Shown here piece after piece: positions 15,922 through 23,053 of a stretch of DNA of 30,976 bases (position 1 is the first letter of the stretch; each line of letters begins with the position of its first letter). The stretch lies in the NCBI GenBank assembly GCA_023394415.1, contig JAEXAR010000030.1, positions 1 through 30,976 on the forward strand. Reading direction: 5' to 3'. Both the position numbers and the translations under genes were made by a program. Origin of the DNA: Bacteroidota bacterium. GTDB taxonomy: Bacteria; Bacteroidota; Bacteroidia; Flavobacteriales; Weeksellaceae. The notes under the pieces were generated by a model. It saw nothing but the letters and a program-made list of their open reading frames with translations. It was not told the DNA's origin and did no database searches.

Positions 15922-17994
15922 ATGAAATCAACAATATACCAATCAAGGATCGTTGTATTCATTTTTGCGATATTCAGTTCACTGCTTTCTGCGCAGTACA
16001 CCGGCGGAATTTCAGATGGTAATTCTGCACAGCAGGTCACTAATCTTTCCTGCGGTTTAGCTCCCGGTCAGTTTGCTTATACTGGCGGAGTTGGTGACGG
16101 AAACAGTGCGAACACAAAAATATATACAACTTGCGGCTACGCACCGGGTCATTACGCTTATATGGGCGGAATAAATGACGGAGCAGCCGTAGATACCAAA
16201 ATGTACAACGTATGCCCTTATCCTCCGGGATTTTATGCCTATTTTGGCGGAAGTGGAGACGGAAACAGCGTAAATAAACTTCAAAATTGTGCAATGGTCT
16301 TGCCGGTTGCCGATTTTACAGCTACGCCAACGGAAATTTGTGTGAATCAGAATGTGACCTTTACAGATGCTTCAACGAATGCAGTTGCCTGGGAATGGAC
16401 GGTTCCTGGAGGAACTTTCGTTTCGCCAAGCACGATGAACAGCCAAAATCCTGTAGTAAAATATGCTACAGCTGGAACATACTCTGTTACTTTGAAAGCA
16501 AGAAATCAGGATGGTGACAATACCATTACGAAAACAGCTTATATTAAAGTAAATGCAACGGCAACGATAAGCTCAACAACTCCAAGCTCAAGATGTGGAG
16601 CGGGAAGTGTTACAATTTCGGCAACTCCAAATTCAGGAACGATAAAATGGTATTCTGCTGCAACGGGGGGAACTTTACTGTTCACAGGAAATAGTTTTAC
16701 AACGCCAAGTATTTCTGCAACCACAACATACTATGCAGAGGCATTTAATGGATGTACGGCAAGCTCCAGAACAGCTGTAGTTGCCACCATCAATCCAATA
16801 CCGACAATTACTGCAAATAATGTGGAAAGGTGTGGTGCAGGTTCGGTTACACTTACTGCAAATCCAAGCACAGGAACTGTAAAATGGTATGATGCAGCCA
16901 CAGGAGGAACAGAACTGGGAACCGGTACTACCTTCACGACTCCAAACCTCACGGTAACCACAACATATTATGCAGAAACAACTTCTACTTCCGGTTGTGT
17001 GTCGAATAGGATTGCAGTAGATGCTGTTATTAAACCAATTCCAACCATAACAGGAACAACTCCTGCAACACGATGCGGAAGCGGACAGGTTACAATTTCT
17101 GCAACAGCAGATATGGGCGACATCAACTGGTACGATTCGCAAACCGGCGGAACATGGTTGCACGCAGCAAGCAGCTGGACAATCAGTGTCAGTTCAACAA
17201 CTACATATTGGGTAGGATCAAGTCTGAACGGATGTAATTCCGACCGTGTTGCAGTTGTAGTAACAGTGAATACAGTTCCTTCAATTACTTCTACAACTCC
17301 GGCATCAAGATGTGGATTGGGAAGTGTGACCTTAAGTGCGACAGCTTCAACTTCCATTATTAAATGGTTTGATGCAGCAACAGGAGGAACAGAAGTAGGA
17401 GCGGGAAGCAGTTTTACTACTCCAAGTTTAAGCGCAACTACGACTTATTATGTTGAAACTTCTAACGGAACGTGTACTTCTGCAAGAACGGCGGTGACAG
17501 CAACAGTTACTCAAACTGCAGCGCCAACTGGAAGTACTGCACAGAGTTTCTGTCCGGGTGCAAATGTGAGCAGCCTGGTGGCTAATGGCTCCACTATTCA
17601 GTGGTATGATGCAGCTACAGGAGGAAATCTTCTTTCCGGCTCAACGCCGTTAGTGAATGGAAATGTATATTATGCCTCACAAACCCAGAACAGTTGTGAA
17701 AGTTCAACAAGGCTTGCAGTTACTGCTAATCAAACAACGTGTATGGGAACAGTGGAAACAGTGAAAACAAGTGTGAAAGTGTATCCGATTCCAGTTTCTG
17801 ACATCCTGTTTATCGAAGCTGACTCAAAAATTCTCACTGTAGAAATTTATGCAATGAGCGGCCAGAAAGTTTTGGCAGAAAAAGGAGGTAAGGATAAACT
17901 TCAGCTGAATGTTAAACATTTCCCAGAAGCAATGTATTTGGTAAAAATCATTACCGAGAAAGAAACAAAAACAGTGAAGATTGTTAAGAAATAA
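15922..17994 (+). CDS. T9SS type A surface protein with GG-DG repeats, PKD and Ig-like domains
   Basis: 690 residues. Signal peptide 1-25. Three exact 27-residue repeats (26-106) plus a shorter fourth follow the plan Y-x-G-G-x2-D-G, a cysteine at position 19, P-G at 23-24, and a closing aromatic residue and A. A PKD domain (about 127-211, ending AGTYSVTLKARNQDGDNTIT) is followed by four Ig-like domains, each opening RCGxGxVT and carrying W[YF][DS][AS]xTGG and TTYY or TTYW, and a fifth divergent one opening SFCPGAN. The C-terminus (about 617-690: VYPIPVSDILFIEA, LTVEIYAMSGQKVL, YLVKI, KTVKIVKK) is a type A sorting domain for T9SS export and surface attachment. Likely an adhesin or matrix protein. 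A GAAA-loop terminator follows. Confidence 0.9.
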   Translation: MKSTIYQSRIVVFIFAIFSSLLSAQYTGGISDGNSAQQVTNLSCGLAPGQFAYTGGVGDGNSANTKIYTTCGYAPGHYAYMGGINDGAAVDTKMYNVCPYPPGFYAYFGGSGDGNSVNKLQNCAMVLPVADFTATPTEICVNQNVTFTDASTNAVAWEWTVPGGTFVSPSTMNSQNPVVKYATAGTYSVTLKARNQDGDNTITKTAYIKVNATATISSTTPSSRCGAGSVTISATPNSGTIKWYSAATGGTLLFTGNSFTTPSISATTTYYAEAFNGCTASSRTAVVATINPIPTITANNVERCGAGSVTLTANPSTGTVKWYDAATGGTELGTGTTFTTPNLTVTTTYYAETTSTSGCVSNRIAVDAVIKPIPTITGTTPATRCGSGQVTISATADMGDINWYDSQTGGTWLHAASSWTISVSSTTTYWVGSSLNGCNSDRVAVVVTVNTVPSITSTTPASRCGLGSVTLSATASTSIIKWFDAATGGTEVGAGSSFTTPSLSATTTYYVETSNGTCTSARTAVTATVTQTAAPTGSTAQSFCPGANVSSLVANGSTIQWYDAATGGNLLSGSTPLVNGNVYYASQTQNSCESSTRLAVTANQTTCMGTVETVKTSVKVYPIPVSDILFIEADSKILTVEIYAMSGQKVLAEKGGKDKLQLNVKHFPEAMYLVKIITEKETKTVKIVKK
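15997..16239 (+). repeat. Three in-frame 81-bp tandem repeats
   Basis: They encode three 27-residue units beginning YTGGISDG, YTGGVGDG and YMGGINDG, each with one cysteine at position 19. A fourth, incomplete unit (YFGGSGDGNSVNKLQNC) follows up to about 16290. Confidence 0.85.
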
Positions 17995-18011
17995 TAATGT
18001 TTTCATTATTA
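17992..18011 (+). other. Inverted repeat over the stop codon
   Basis: TAATAATG and CATTATTA form a perfect 8-bp stem with a TTTT loop, covering the last base pair of the stop codon. It lies just before the stronger terminator at 18024. Confidence 0.4.
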
Positions 18012-18023
18012 GTTTTTAGGGAG

Positions 18024-18053
18024 TGGCCGGAAGAAATTCCGGTCATTTTTCTT
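18024..18053 (+). terminator. Terminator with GAAA tetraloop
   Basis: TGGCCGGAA pairs with TTCCGGTCA (9 bp, one G-T) around a GAAA loop and is followed by TTTTTCTTT. Confidence 0.85.
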
Positions 18054-18111
18054 TGATTAGAATATCCAGATTTACGCATTTCGGGAATGTGATATTTTCT
18101 CGAAATTTATA

Positions 18112-18143
18112 TAAAAAAGGCTATCTCTCTTTTGAGACAGCCT
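18112..18143 (-). terminator. Terminator of the small secreted gene
   Basis: AGGCTATCTC (18118-18127) pairs with GAGACAGCCT with one wobble. The A run at 18113-18118 reads as a T run on the minus strand, and the plus side also has TTATTTTTT. Confidence 0.8.
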
Positions 18144-18155
18144 CTTATTTTTTGC

Positions 18156-18323
18156 TTACGGTTTCCAAAATGTCCAAACCGTTCCGTTAAAAACAGCGAG
18201 CTGTTTGGCATTGGTATCATAAACCATCGTCCCAGGTTCAGGTTTGATGATTTGCGCCTTAGAATATAGTGAAACCAGAATAAATAGGCTGAACAAAGCC
18301 AGGCATAAGTATTTTTTCATCAT
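18156..18323 (-). CDS. Small secreted protein, stub of a VGIG-type domain
   Basis: 55 residues from the double ATG at 18323/18320, where the signal peptide KKYLCLALFSLFILVSLYSK begins. The frame is open further upstream to 18500, but that part runs antisense over the promoter and start of the neighbouring gene and lacks signal-peptide character. The mature part is only about 31 residues: PEPGTMVYDTNAKQLAVFNG and then TVWTFWKP. This resembles the VYNTN...YYW..KW end of the VGIG segment in the three proteins at 323-3051, without the preceding half or a C-terminal domain. Its own terminator follows. Function unknown; it could be a remnant or a free-standing minimal module. Confidence 0.6.
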   Translation of the reverse strand: MMKKYLCLALFSLFILVSLYSKAQIIKPEPGTMVYDTNAKQLAVFNGTVWTFWKP

Positions 18324-18391
18324 AAAACGTGGTTTATGCAAAAGTGATAAAACTGAACAATTGTTTGTTTTTTTTGCTAATTTTTTACCTT

Positions 18392-18399
18392 TATCTTTG
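18392..18399 (+). promoter_or_regulatory. -7 element TATCTTTG
   Basis: Exact TAnnTTTG match, 15 bp before the ATG at 18414. It fixes the direction and start of the small membrane protein gene and gives a very short leader. Confidence 0.6.
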
Positions 18400-18413
18400 C
18401 AGCAAATTATCAA

Positions 18414-18746
18414 ATGCAAAAATCTCTGCTGTATTTCGTCATTGGCATCTCCCTCAGTTTCCTCCTGAATCATTATCTTTTGGGAAGCCAAGGTTGGCAA
18501 ATTGATTTATTCAATGCGTTCGCATTTGGGTTAGGGTGGGGACTTGCATATTTTGTAGATCATCCGGAGTGGCCGCTGGCAAAGAAAATGGGAATTTCAT
18601 TCATTGGAATTGCATTGCTTGTAATAATAGGATTAGTTTTATTTAATTTCGAAACGGCTGTCCGTTCTATTATTAAGTTTTCCACCGTATTTGTGGCTTA
18701 TTATCTGATTGCAAGTTTCAGAGATGCAAAATCTTTAAGACAATAA
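18414..18746 (+). CDS. Small membrane protein of unknown function
   Basis: 110 residues with about three or four membrane segments: LLYFVIGISLSFLLNHYLL, NAFAFGLGWGLAYFV, ISFIGIALLVIIGLVLF and FSTVFVAYYLIA. A short polar loop DHPEWPLAKKM sits between the second and third. I do not recognise a named family. It is divergent from the small secreted gene and has its own promoter. The following gene, rplM, has a separate promoter 170 bp downstream, so the gene appears to be monocistronic. Confidence 0.7.
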   Translation: MQKSLLYFVIGISLSFLLNHYLLGSQGWQIDLFNAFAFGLGWGLAYFVDHPEWPLAKKMGISFIGIALLVIIGLVLFNFETAVRSIIKFSTVFVAYYLIASFRDAKSLRQ

Positions 18747-18916
18747 AAAAGGAAGCAACATAAAAGTAACTTCCTCCCAAATATCAATAGACAATTGTGT
18801 TTGAGAAAGATATTTTTCAAAAATCAGACCAAACATTTTCTCTAATTTCTGATTCCTAATGTTTTAGCTCCGCAGCATTTTAATCGTAATAATTTTTTCA
18901 GTTCAAAAAAAAGTCC

Positions 18917-18924
18917 TACCTTTG
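18917..18924 (+). promoter_or_regulatory. -7 element TACCTTTG of rplM
   Basis: Exact TAnnTTTG followed by CAC. The transcript should start near 18931, giving a leader of about 40 bases before the GTG start at 18971. Confidence 0.65.
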
Positions 18925-18947
18925 CACACCCTTATTGGGACAAATAT

Positions 18948-18962
18948 GTTTAATCGTTAAAC
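18948..18962 (+). promoter_or_regulatory. Small hairpin in the rplM leader
   Basis: GTTTAA and TTAAAC pair around TCG, 8 bases before the start codon. L13 genes are autoregulated in several bacteria, so this could be part of a leader element; the stem is weak. Confidence 0.3.
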
Positions 18963-18970
18963 GAAAAAGT

Positions 18971-19426
18971 GTGAATACATTAAGTTACAAAACCGTTTCA
19001 GCGAACAAAGCTACTGCAAATAAAGAATGGGTTGTGGTAGACGCTGAAGGACAGCCGTTGGGAAGATTAGCTTCTACGGTTGCAAAGATTTTGAGAGGTA
19101 AGCACAAAACGAACTTTACGCCTCACGCAGACTGCGGAGACAACGTAATCGTTTTGAATGCTGGAAAGATTACTCTTTCAGGAAACAAGTGGGCTGACAA
19201 GACTTACGTTTGGCATACAGGATATCCTGGAGGTCAGAAGTCTCAGACAGCTGAAGAGCTATTGAAAAAAGATCCAATGAAAGTTTTGGAAAAATCCGTA
19301 AAAGGAATGCTTCCTAAAAACAGACTGGGTGCTGCTATCTTCAAAAACCTTTATCTGTATGAAGGTACTGAACACAAGCACGAAGCTCAACAGCCTAAAA
19401 CTATTAATGTTAACGAATTTAAATAA
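18971..19426 (+). CDS. rplM: Large ribosomal subunit protein uL13
   Basis: 151 residues from a GTG at 18971 (MNTLSYKTVSANKATANKEW). A longer in-frame ATG at 18935 would add 12 residues not typical of the family and would leave almost no 5' leader. The uL13 signature is clear: WVVVDAEGQPLGRLAST, AKILRGKH, HADCGDNVIVLNA, YPGGQKSQTAEELL and VKGMLPKNRLGAAIFKNLYL. It binds 23S rRNA and helps start large-subunit assembly. rpsI follows 5 bp after the stop, the usual bacterial rplM-rpsI operon. Confidence 0.97.
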   Translation: MNTLSYKTVSANKATANKEWVVVDAEGQPLGRLASTVAKILRGKHKTNFTPHADCGDNVIVLNAGKITLSGNKWADKTYVWHTGYPGGQKSQTAEELLKKDPMKVLEKSVKGMLPKNRLGAAIFKNLYLYEGTEHKHEAQQPKTINVNEFK

Positions 19427-19431
19427 TTAAT

Positions 19432-19818
19432 ATGTCTACAGTTCATAAAATTGGAAGAAGAAAAACTTCAGTAGCAAGAGTTTACGTGAAACCAGGTACT
19501 GGTAGTTTCACCGTAAATGGCAAAGACGCGAAAGAGTACTTCTCGACAGATGTTATGGTTTACAAACTAAACCAACCTTTCATTCTGACAGAAACTGCAG
19601 GTCAATACGATGTTACCGTAAACGTTTTCGGTGGTGGTAACACAGGACAGGCAGAAGCAATCAGACTTGGAGTTTCTAGAGCACTTTGCGAAATTAATGC
19701 AGAGTTCAGATTAGCACTTAAGCCACACGGTTTGCTAACTAGAGATGCAAGAATGGTGGAAAGAAAGAAACCAGGTCAGAAGAAAGCAAGAAAGAGATTC
19801 CAGTTCTCTAAACGTTAA
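19432..19818 (+). CDS. rpsI: Small ribosomal subunit protein uS9
   Basis: 128 residues, normal length. It opens with HKIGRRKTSVARVYVKPGTG and has NVFGGGNTGQAEAIRLGVSR, GLLTRDARMVERKKPGQKKA and the strictly conserved end RFQFSKR. The terminal residues reach the P site of the 30S subunit and contact tRNA. Cotranscribed with rplM (5-bp gap). An imperfect inverted repeat begins 10 bp after the stop. Confidence 0.97.
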   Translation: MSTVHKIGRRKTSVARVYVKPGTGSFTVNGKDAKEYFSTDVMVYKLNQPFILTETAGQYDVTVNVFGGGNTGQAEAIRLGVSRALCEINAEFRLALKPHGLLTRDARMVERKKPGQKKARKRFQFSKR

Positions 19819-19827
19819 TATTTGCAC

Positions 19828-19924
19828 TTGGCTTTCAGCAATCAGCTGTTGGCTTACAAATATTTACAAAAATTATTAAAATTATTACGCTCAAGCTGGA
19901 AGCAAATAGCCGAAAGCTAAAAGC
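19828..19924. repeat. Long imperfect inverted repeat of GCTTTCAGC/GGC type
   Basis: The 28 bases at 19828-19855 match the reverse complement of 19893-19920 at 19 positions (shared words TTnGCTTTC, GGC/AGC and GCTT). They are separated by 37 AT-rich bases. It may fold into a large hairpin ending the rplM-rpsI transcript, or be a member of an interspersed AGCTTTTAGC-like repeat family. Confidence 0.5.
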
Positions 19925-19942
19925 ATTAACAAAATTGCCCCG

Positions 19943-20013
19943 TTTAGTTTAGCATCCAAACCTTTCTCCCATCTAAAGAAAAGTTGATTGCAAAAAGCGG
20001 AACGTAAACTAAA
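19943..20013 (+). promoter_or_regulatory. Candidate structured leader of rpsB
   Basis: TTTAGTTTA (19943-19951) is exactly complementary to TAAACTAAA (20005-20013), enclosing 53 bases that can form a further weak stem. The closing helix lies 14 bases before the rpsB ATG. S2 is known to regulate its own mRNA in E. coli; an equivalent leader here is inference. Confidence 0.4.
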
Positions 20014-20027
20014 AACAAAAAAGAAAC

Positions 20028-20789
20028 ATGGCTAAAGCAAATGTTAAAGACCTTTTAGAGGCAGGTGTACACTTCGGTCACATGACCAGAAAGTGGAACC
20101 CAAATATGGCTCCATACATTTTTATGGAGAAAAACGGTATTCACATCGTAGACTTACATAAAACAGCAGTAAAATTGGATGAAGCTTGCAACGCTTTAGA
20201 AAAAATTACTTCTGCAGGCAAAAAAGTTCTTTTCGTAGCTACTAAAAAACAGGCTAAGGAAGTTGTAGCAAAACACGCTGCAGAACTTAATATGCCTTAT
20301 ATTACTGAAAGATGGCCTGGAGGTATGTTAACGAACTTCGTTACCATCCGTAAAGCTGTTAAGAAGATGAACGCTATCGACAAAATGAAAAAAGATGGTA
20401 CGTTCGAAACTTTATCTAAAAAAGAAAGACTTCAGGTAGACAGACAAAGAGCTAATTTAGAGAAAAACCTTGGTTCTATTGCTGATATGGTGAGACTTCC
20501 GTCTGCATTATTTGTAGTAGATATCTTAAGTGAGCACATTGCTGTAACTGAAGCTAAAAAATTGGGTATCCCTGTATTTGCAATTGTAGACACTAACTCT
20601 GACCCAAGAAAAGTAGATTATGTAATTCCTGGAAATGATGATGCTTCTAAATCTATTGATATGATTTTATCAATTGTTTCAGATTCCATCAAAGAAGGAC
20701 AGTCTCAAAGAAAAGCTGATAAAGAAAAGTCTAAAGAAGAAGGCGAAAAAGTATCTGCAGAAGCTGATGCTGATTTTGATGCAGAATAA
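20028..20789 (+). CDS. rpsB: Small ribosomal subunit protein uS2
   Basis: 253 residues. It opens with DLLEAGVHFGHMTRKWNPNM and has FMEKNGIHIVDLHKT, TKKQAKEVV, ERWPGGMLTNFVTIRK, LPSALFVVDI and GIPVFAIVDTNSDPRKVDYV, all uS2 signatures. The C-terminus is an acidic, lysine-rich tail (after about 225). In most bacteria tsf follows directly; here it is about 6 kb away on the opposite strand, and a DUF6759-like gene converges on rpsB instead and overlaps its last 85 bases. A strong hairpin terminator follows at 20819. Confidence 0.97.
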   Translation: MAKANVKDLLEAGVHFGHMTRKWNPNMAPYIFMEKNGIHIVDLHKTAVKLDEACNALEKITSAGKKVLFVATKKQAKEVVAKHAAELNMPYITERWPGGMLTNFVTIRKAVKKMNAIDKMKKDGTFETLSKKERLQVDRQRANLEKNLGSIADMVRLPSALFVVDILSEHIAVTEAKKLGIPVFAIVDTNSDPRKVDYVIPGNDDASKSIDMILSIVSDSIKEGQSQRKADKEKSKEEGEKVSAEADADFDAE

Positions 20790-21508
20790 TCACAGATTTT
20801 TTTCAATAAATTAAATTGAAAATCCGTTCTGAACTTCAGAACGGATTTTTGTTTTATAAAAGAAGTAGAGTATTTATTTTTTCCTTTTGAAGGCGTGTAA
20901 ACCGGATTGTTAAGCACGATCATCATACTCTTTCCCACTGTTTTTTTTGAGCTGTATCTTGAACCACATATGTCACTGGCAAAATTATAATCGCCTTTCT
21001 TTATAACGATGGAATTTTCTCCTTTTGCAGGAACTGCTAAATTATAAAAATCTTTACCCTGTATTCTCATAATCATATTACAGTCCGAATTGTTTTGTAC
21101 CAAGATTATCGCTTCCTTATTACTAGGATCATTATCGAAAAGTTGGTTGAGAAGTTTTACGGTTTTATCTTTATGTGCATCTGATGTTTCGGTCATCAAT
21201 TTTTTAAATTCTTCAGCTTCGTCAGAATTTGGCCTTTTGGTAACCGCATTTGGAATATCAGTTATAATTGGCCTTGCCTGCATAGGTTTTGCATTTTTGG
21301 CTCCATCCGTAAACTGTTTGTTTTTCAATGCAATAAGCTTTGGTTTTAAAACGCTTCTTCGTGGATCTTCAGGATGGGCATTCTTGAGGAAGGCTTCAAT
21401 TTTAGGGATGTCGGTCGTGTTTAAGATGTCTTCGTATTTGTCTTTTTTTCTTTGTGCATTAAGAGTGCAACTAAAAGCCACTAATAAAACAAAAGTAATT
21501 TTGTTCAT
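20705..21508 (-). CDS. DUF6759-like secreted protein A, with read-through tail
   Basis: 267 residues from the ATG at 21508 (signal peptide MNKITFVLLVAFSCTLNAQ). The core (about 120-205) matches the paralog at 27559: LLNQLFDNDPSNKEA, CNMIMRIQGKDFYNLAVPA, KKGDYNFASDICGSRYSSKK and IVLNN, about 40 percent identical, with both cysteines kept. After IVLNN the paralog ends, but this frame continues for some 60 residues through the rpsB terminator and 85 bases into the antisense of rpsB. The native stop therefore seems to be lost. The start lies 16 bp after the trmB stop, so the genes may share a transcript. Molecular role unknown; the family name is from memory. Confidence 0.7.
   Translation of the reverse strand: MNKITFVLLVAFSCTLNAQRKKDKYEDILNTTDIPKIEAFLKNAHPEDPRRSVLKPKLIALKNKQFTDGAKNAKPMQARPIITDIPNAVTKRPNSDEAEEFKKLMTETSDAHKDKTVKLLNQLFDNDPSNKEAIILVQNNSDCNMIMRIQGKDFYNLAVPAKGENSIVIKKGDYNFASDICGSRYSSKKTVGKSMMIVLNNPVYTPSKGKNKYSTSFIKQKSVLKFRTDFQFNLLKKICDYSASKSASASADTFSPSSLDFSLSAFL
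20819..20850. terminator. rpsB terminator, inside the read-through tail of the converging gene
   Basis: A perfect 14-bp stem AAAATCCGTTCTGA with its complement around ACT, ending in a T run. It works on both strands and lies within the open frame of the converging gene. Confidence 0.9.
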
Positions 21509-21524
21509 TATGAATATTGTTTTT

Positions 21525-22202
21525 TTAATTGATTTTAAACTTAATATAAGTGATCGTTTTACCTTTTGAGGAAAACAGTTCTTCGTAATAGGTTTTAATT
21601 TCACGAAGGTGAGGCGTGTTAGGTTCGTATTCGGCAGCACCGTAAATGTCGTGGTGTGCAGTAAGAATCTCATAGCCCAACCCTTGAAGCAACCCTAAAG
21701 TGTAACCGTGCAGAAATTCTGAATCTGTTTTCAGGTGAATGATTCCGCCTGGTTTTAGAATTTTTTTATAGCGTTCTAAAAAATCAGGATGCGTCATTCT
21801 GTGTTTTGTTCTGCGGTATTTTATTTGTGGATCGGGAAATGTAATCCAAATTTCATCTACTTCTTCTTTATCAAAAAAGCAGTCTACAAGTTCTATTTGT
21901 GTTCTGAGAAAAGCGGCATTCTGAAGATTTTTTTCAACAGCTTCTTTAGCGCCAAACCAAAAACGAGCACCTTTAATATCGATACCAATAAAATTTTTCT
22001 TGGGAAAGGCTGAAGCCATTCCTACAGTATATTCACCTTTGCCACAGCCGAGTTCTAAAACTAAAGGATTATCATTTTTAAAAACCTTGCTGCGCCATTT
22101 TCCCTTCAATTCAAATCCGCTTAAAGCTTCCTCTCTTGTTGGCTGTATGACATTTGGAAGTGTCTTGTTTTCTGCGAATCTTGCTAATTTATTTTTACCC
22201 AT
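21525..22202 (-). CDS. trmB: tRNA (guanine-N7-)-methyltransferase
   Basis: 225 residues, usual length. This enzyme makes m7G46 in tRNA variable loops with S-adenosylmethionine. Motif I is LVLELGCGKGEYTVGMA; IGIDIKGARFWFGAKEA, EIWITFPDPQIKYRRTKHRM (catalytic and tRNA-binding loop) and ILKPGGIIHLKTDSEF follow in order. The start at 22202 gives MGKNKLARFAENKTLPNV, the usual flavobacterial opening. It lies 48 bp after the carboxypeptidase-regulatory-domain gene and 16 bp before the DUF6759-like gene, all on the minus strand. Confidence 0.96.
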   Translation of the reverse strand: MGKNKLARFAENKTLPNVIQPTREEALSGFELKGKWRSKVFKNDNPLVLELGCGKGEYTVGMASAFPKKNFIGIDIKGARFWFGAKEAVEKNLQNAAFLRTQIELVDCFFDKEEVDEIWITFPDPQIKYRRTKHRMTHPDFLERYKKILKPGGIIHLKTDSEFLHGYTLGLLQGLGYEILTAHHDIYGAAEYEPNTPHLREIKTYYEELFSSKGKTITYIKFKIN

Positions 22203-22250
22203 TTCTTCGTATACGCTGGCAAATTTAAACTTAAAATTCCTTTTCTACAA

Positions 22251-23045
22251 TTAATTTTTATCAACAACTATTTGGGTTAAGTTGGAGTCTTTCAGGCGTT
22301 TCTGATAAATTGGGATGTACTTGTCAAAATAGGGTTTTACAGACTCGAATTTTTTGTTTTCAACAAAAAGACTAAAATTGTCTGAGGTGTAAACGAACTG
22401 AAGAAAATTGTTGATTAGATTAACCGGAACTTTCAACCTTATAAAATAATCGTCTCCAAAATAGTTTCTCACTGAAGAGATACTTGCTATCATTTTTTCA
22501 TACTCGTAGAGTCTTTGCTTTTTCTTACGTTCACCAGAAAGTATGTCATAAATCGCGTCTATACTAAAAGATAAGCCACCACCTTGTAATGCAGCTATTG
22601 GTTCTATGGGAGAAGTTCCATCACCTTTAGGTTGAGGTAAACCAATCATACTTGCAATAGAGGCTTTTTTTTCATTTCCTTTTAAGGACAGAACATCTTT
22701 ACGGAGATTTCCTGATGGCTTCCATCCGATAATAACTTCCTTTATTTCGTGATAACCAGCTTTTAGTTCAATAGTATTGAATTTTTTTAAGGATTCTTCT
22801 GTTACCTCAATATCTTTTCTTTCTGTAATAATAGAGGTGAAGCGTAAAATGTCTTTAGGTTTTGCGTTGATGCTGAACTCTCCATTGTAATTAGAAATCA
22901 CAGTTTTCTGCTCGGTAATATTGGTAACGTAAACCTGATTAAGATACAAAGAGGCATCTTCCTTAATGTAGATTTGTCCGGTGAAAACTTGTGCGCTGAC
23001 ATTCACCAAAAGTAAAAAGAAAAATAAAATGGACACTCTCTTCAT
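22251..23045 (-). CDS. Exported carboxypeptidase-regulatory-like domain protein
   Basis: 264 residues from the ATG at 23045 (MKRVSILFFFLLLVNVSAQ signal peptide); a longer frame from 23066 would begin upstream of its own -7 element. Residues about 20-110 follow the CarboxypepD_reg-like beta-sandwich seen in many Bacteroidota envelope proteins: YLNQVYVTNI, NYNGEFSINAKPKDILRFTS and IELKAGYHEIKEVIIG. The remainder is helical, with ALQGGGLSFSIDAIYDILSG and a KKKQRLYEYEKM segment, and is of unknown role. No beta-barrel follows, so it is not a TonB receptor. It is probably periplasmic. trmB lies 48 bp downstream. Confidence 0.75.
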   Translation of the reverse strand: MKRVSILFFFLLLVNVSAQVFTGQIYIKEDASLYLNQVYVTNITEQKTVISNYNGEFSINAKPKDILRFTSIITERKDIEVTEESLKKFNTIELKAGYHEIKEVIIGWKPSGNLRKDVLSLKGNEKKASIASMIGLPQPKGDGTSPIEPIAALQGGGLSFSIDAIYDILSGERKKKQRLYEYEKMIASISSVRNYFGDDYFIRLKVPVNLINNFLQFVYTSDNFSLFVENKKFESVKPYFDKYIPIYQKRLKDSNLTQIVVDKN

Positions 23046-23053
23046 CACCGCCA

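Noticed and set aside
16675..17163. 162-codon minus-strand open frame rich in cysteine
   Set aside because: It is the complement of the Ig-like repeats of the T9SS protein; its cysteines reflect repeated ACA/GCA codons on the other strand. No start context or family match.
15997..17600. CRISPR-like or satellite repeats
   Set aside because: The repeats are in frame, diverged at the base level and encode protein repeats (27-residue units and Ig-like domains). No spacer structure.
18324..18500. N-terminal extension of the small minus-strand gene to 114 residues
   Set aside because: The extension overlaps the promoter and start of the divergent gene and lacks a signal peptide; the MKKYL start gives a clean one.
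18747..18790. GGAAG/CTTCC stem after the small membrane protein gene
   Set aside because: Short stem, 14-base loop and no T run on the plus strand.
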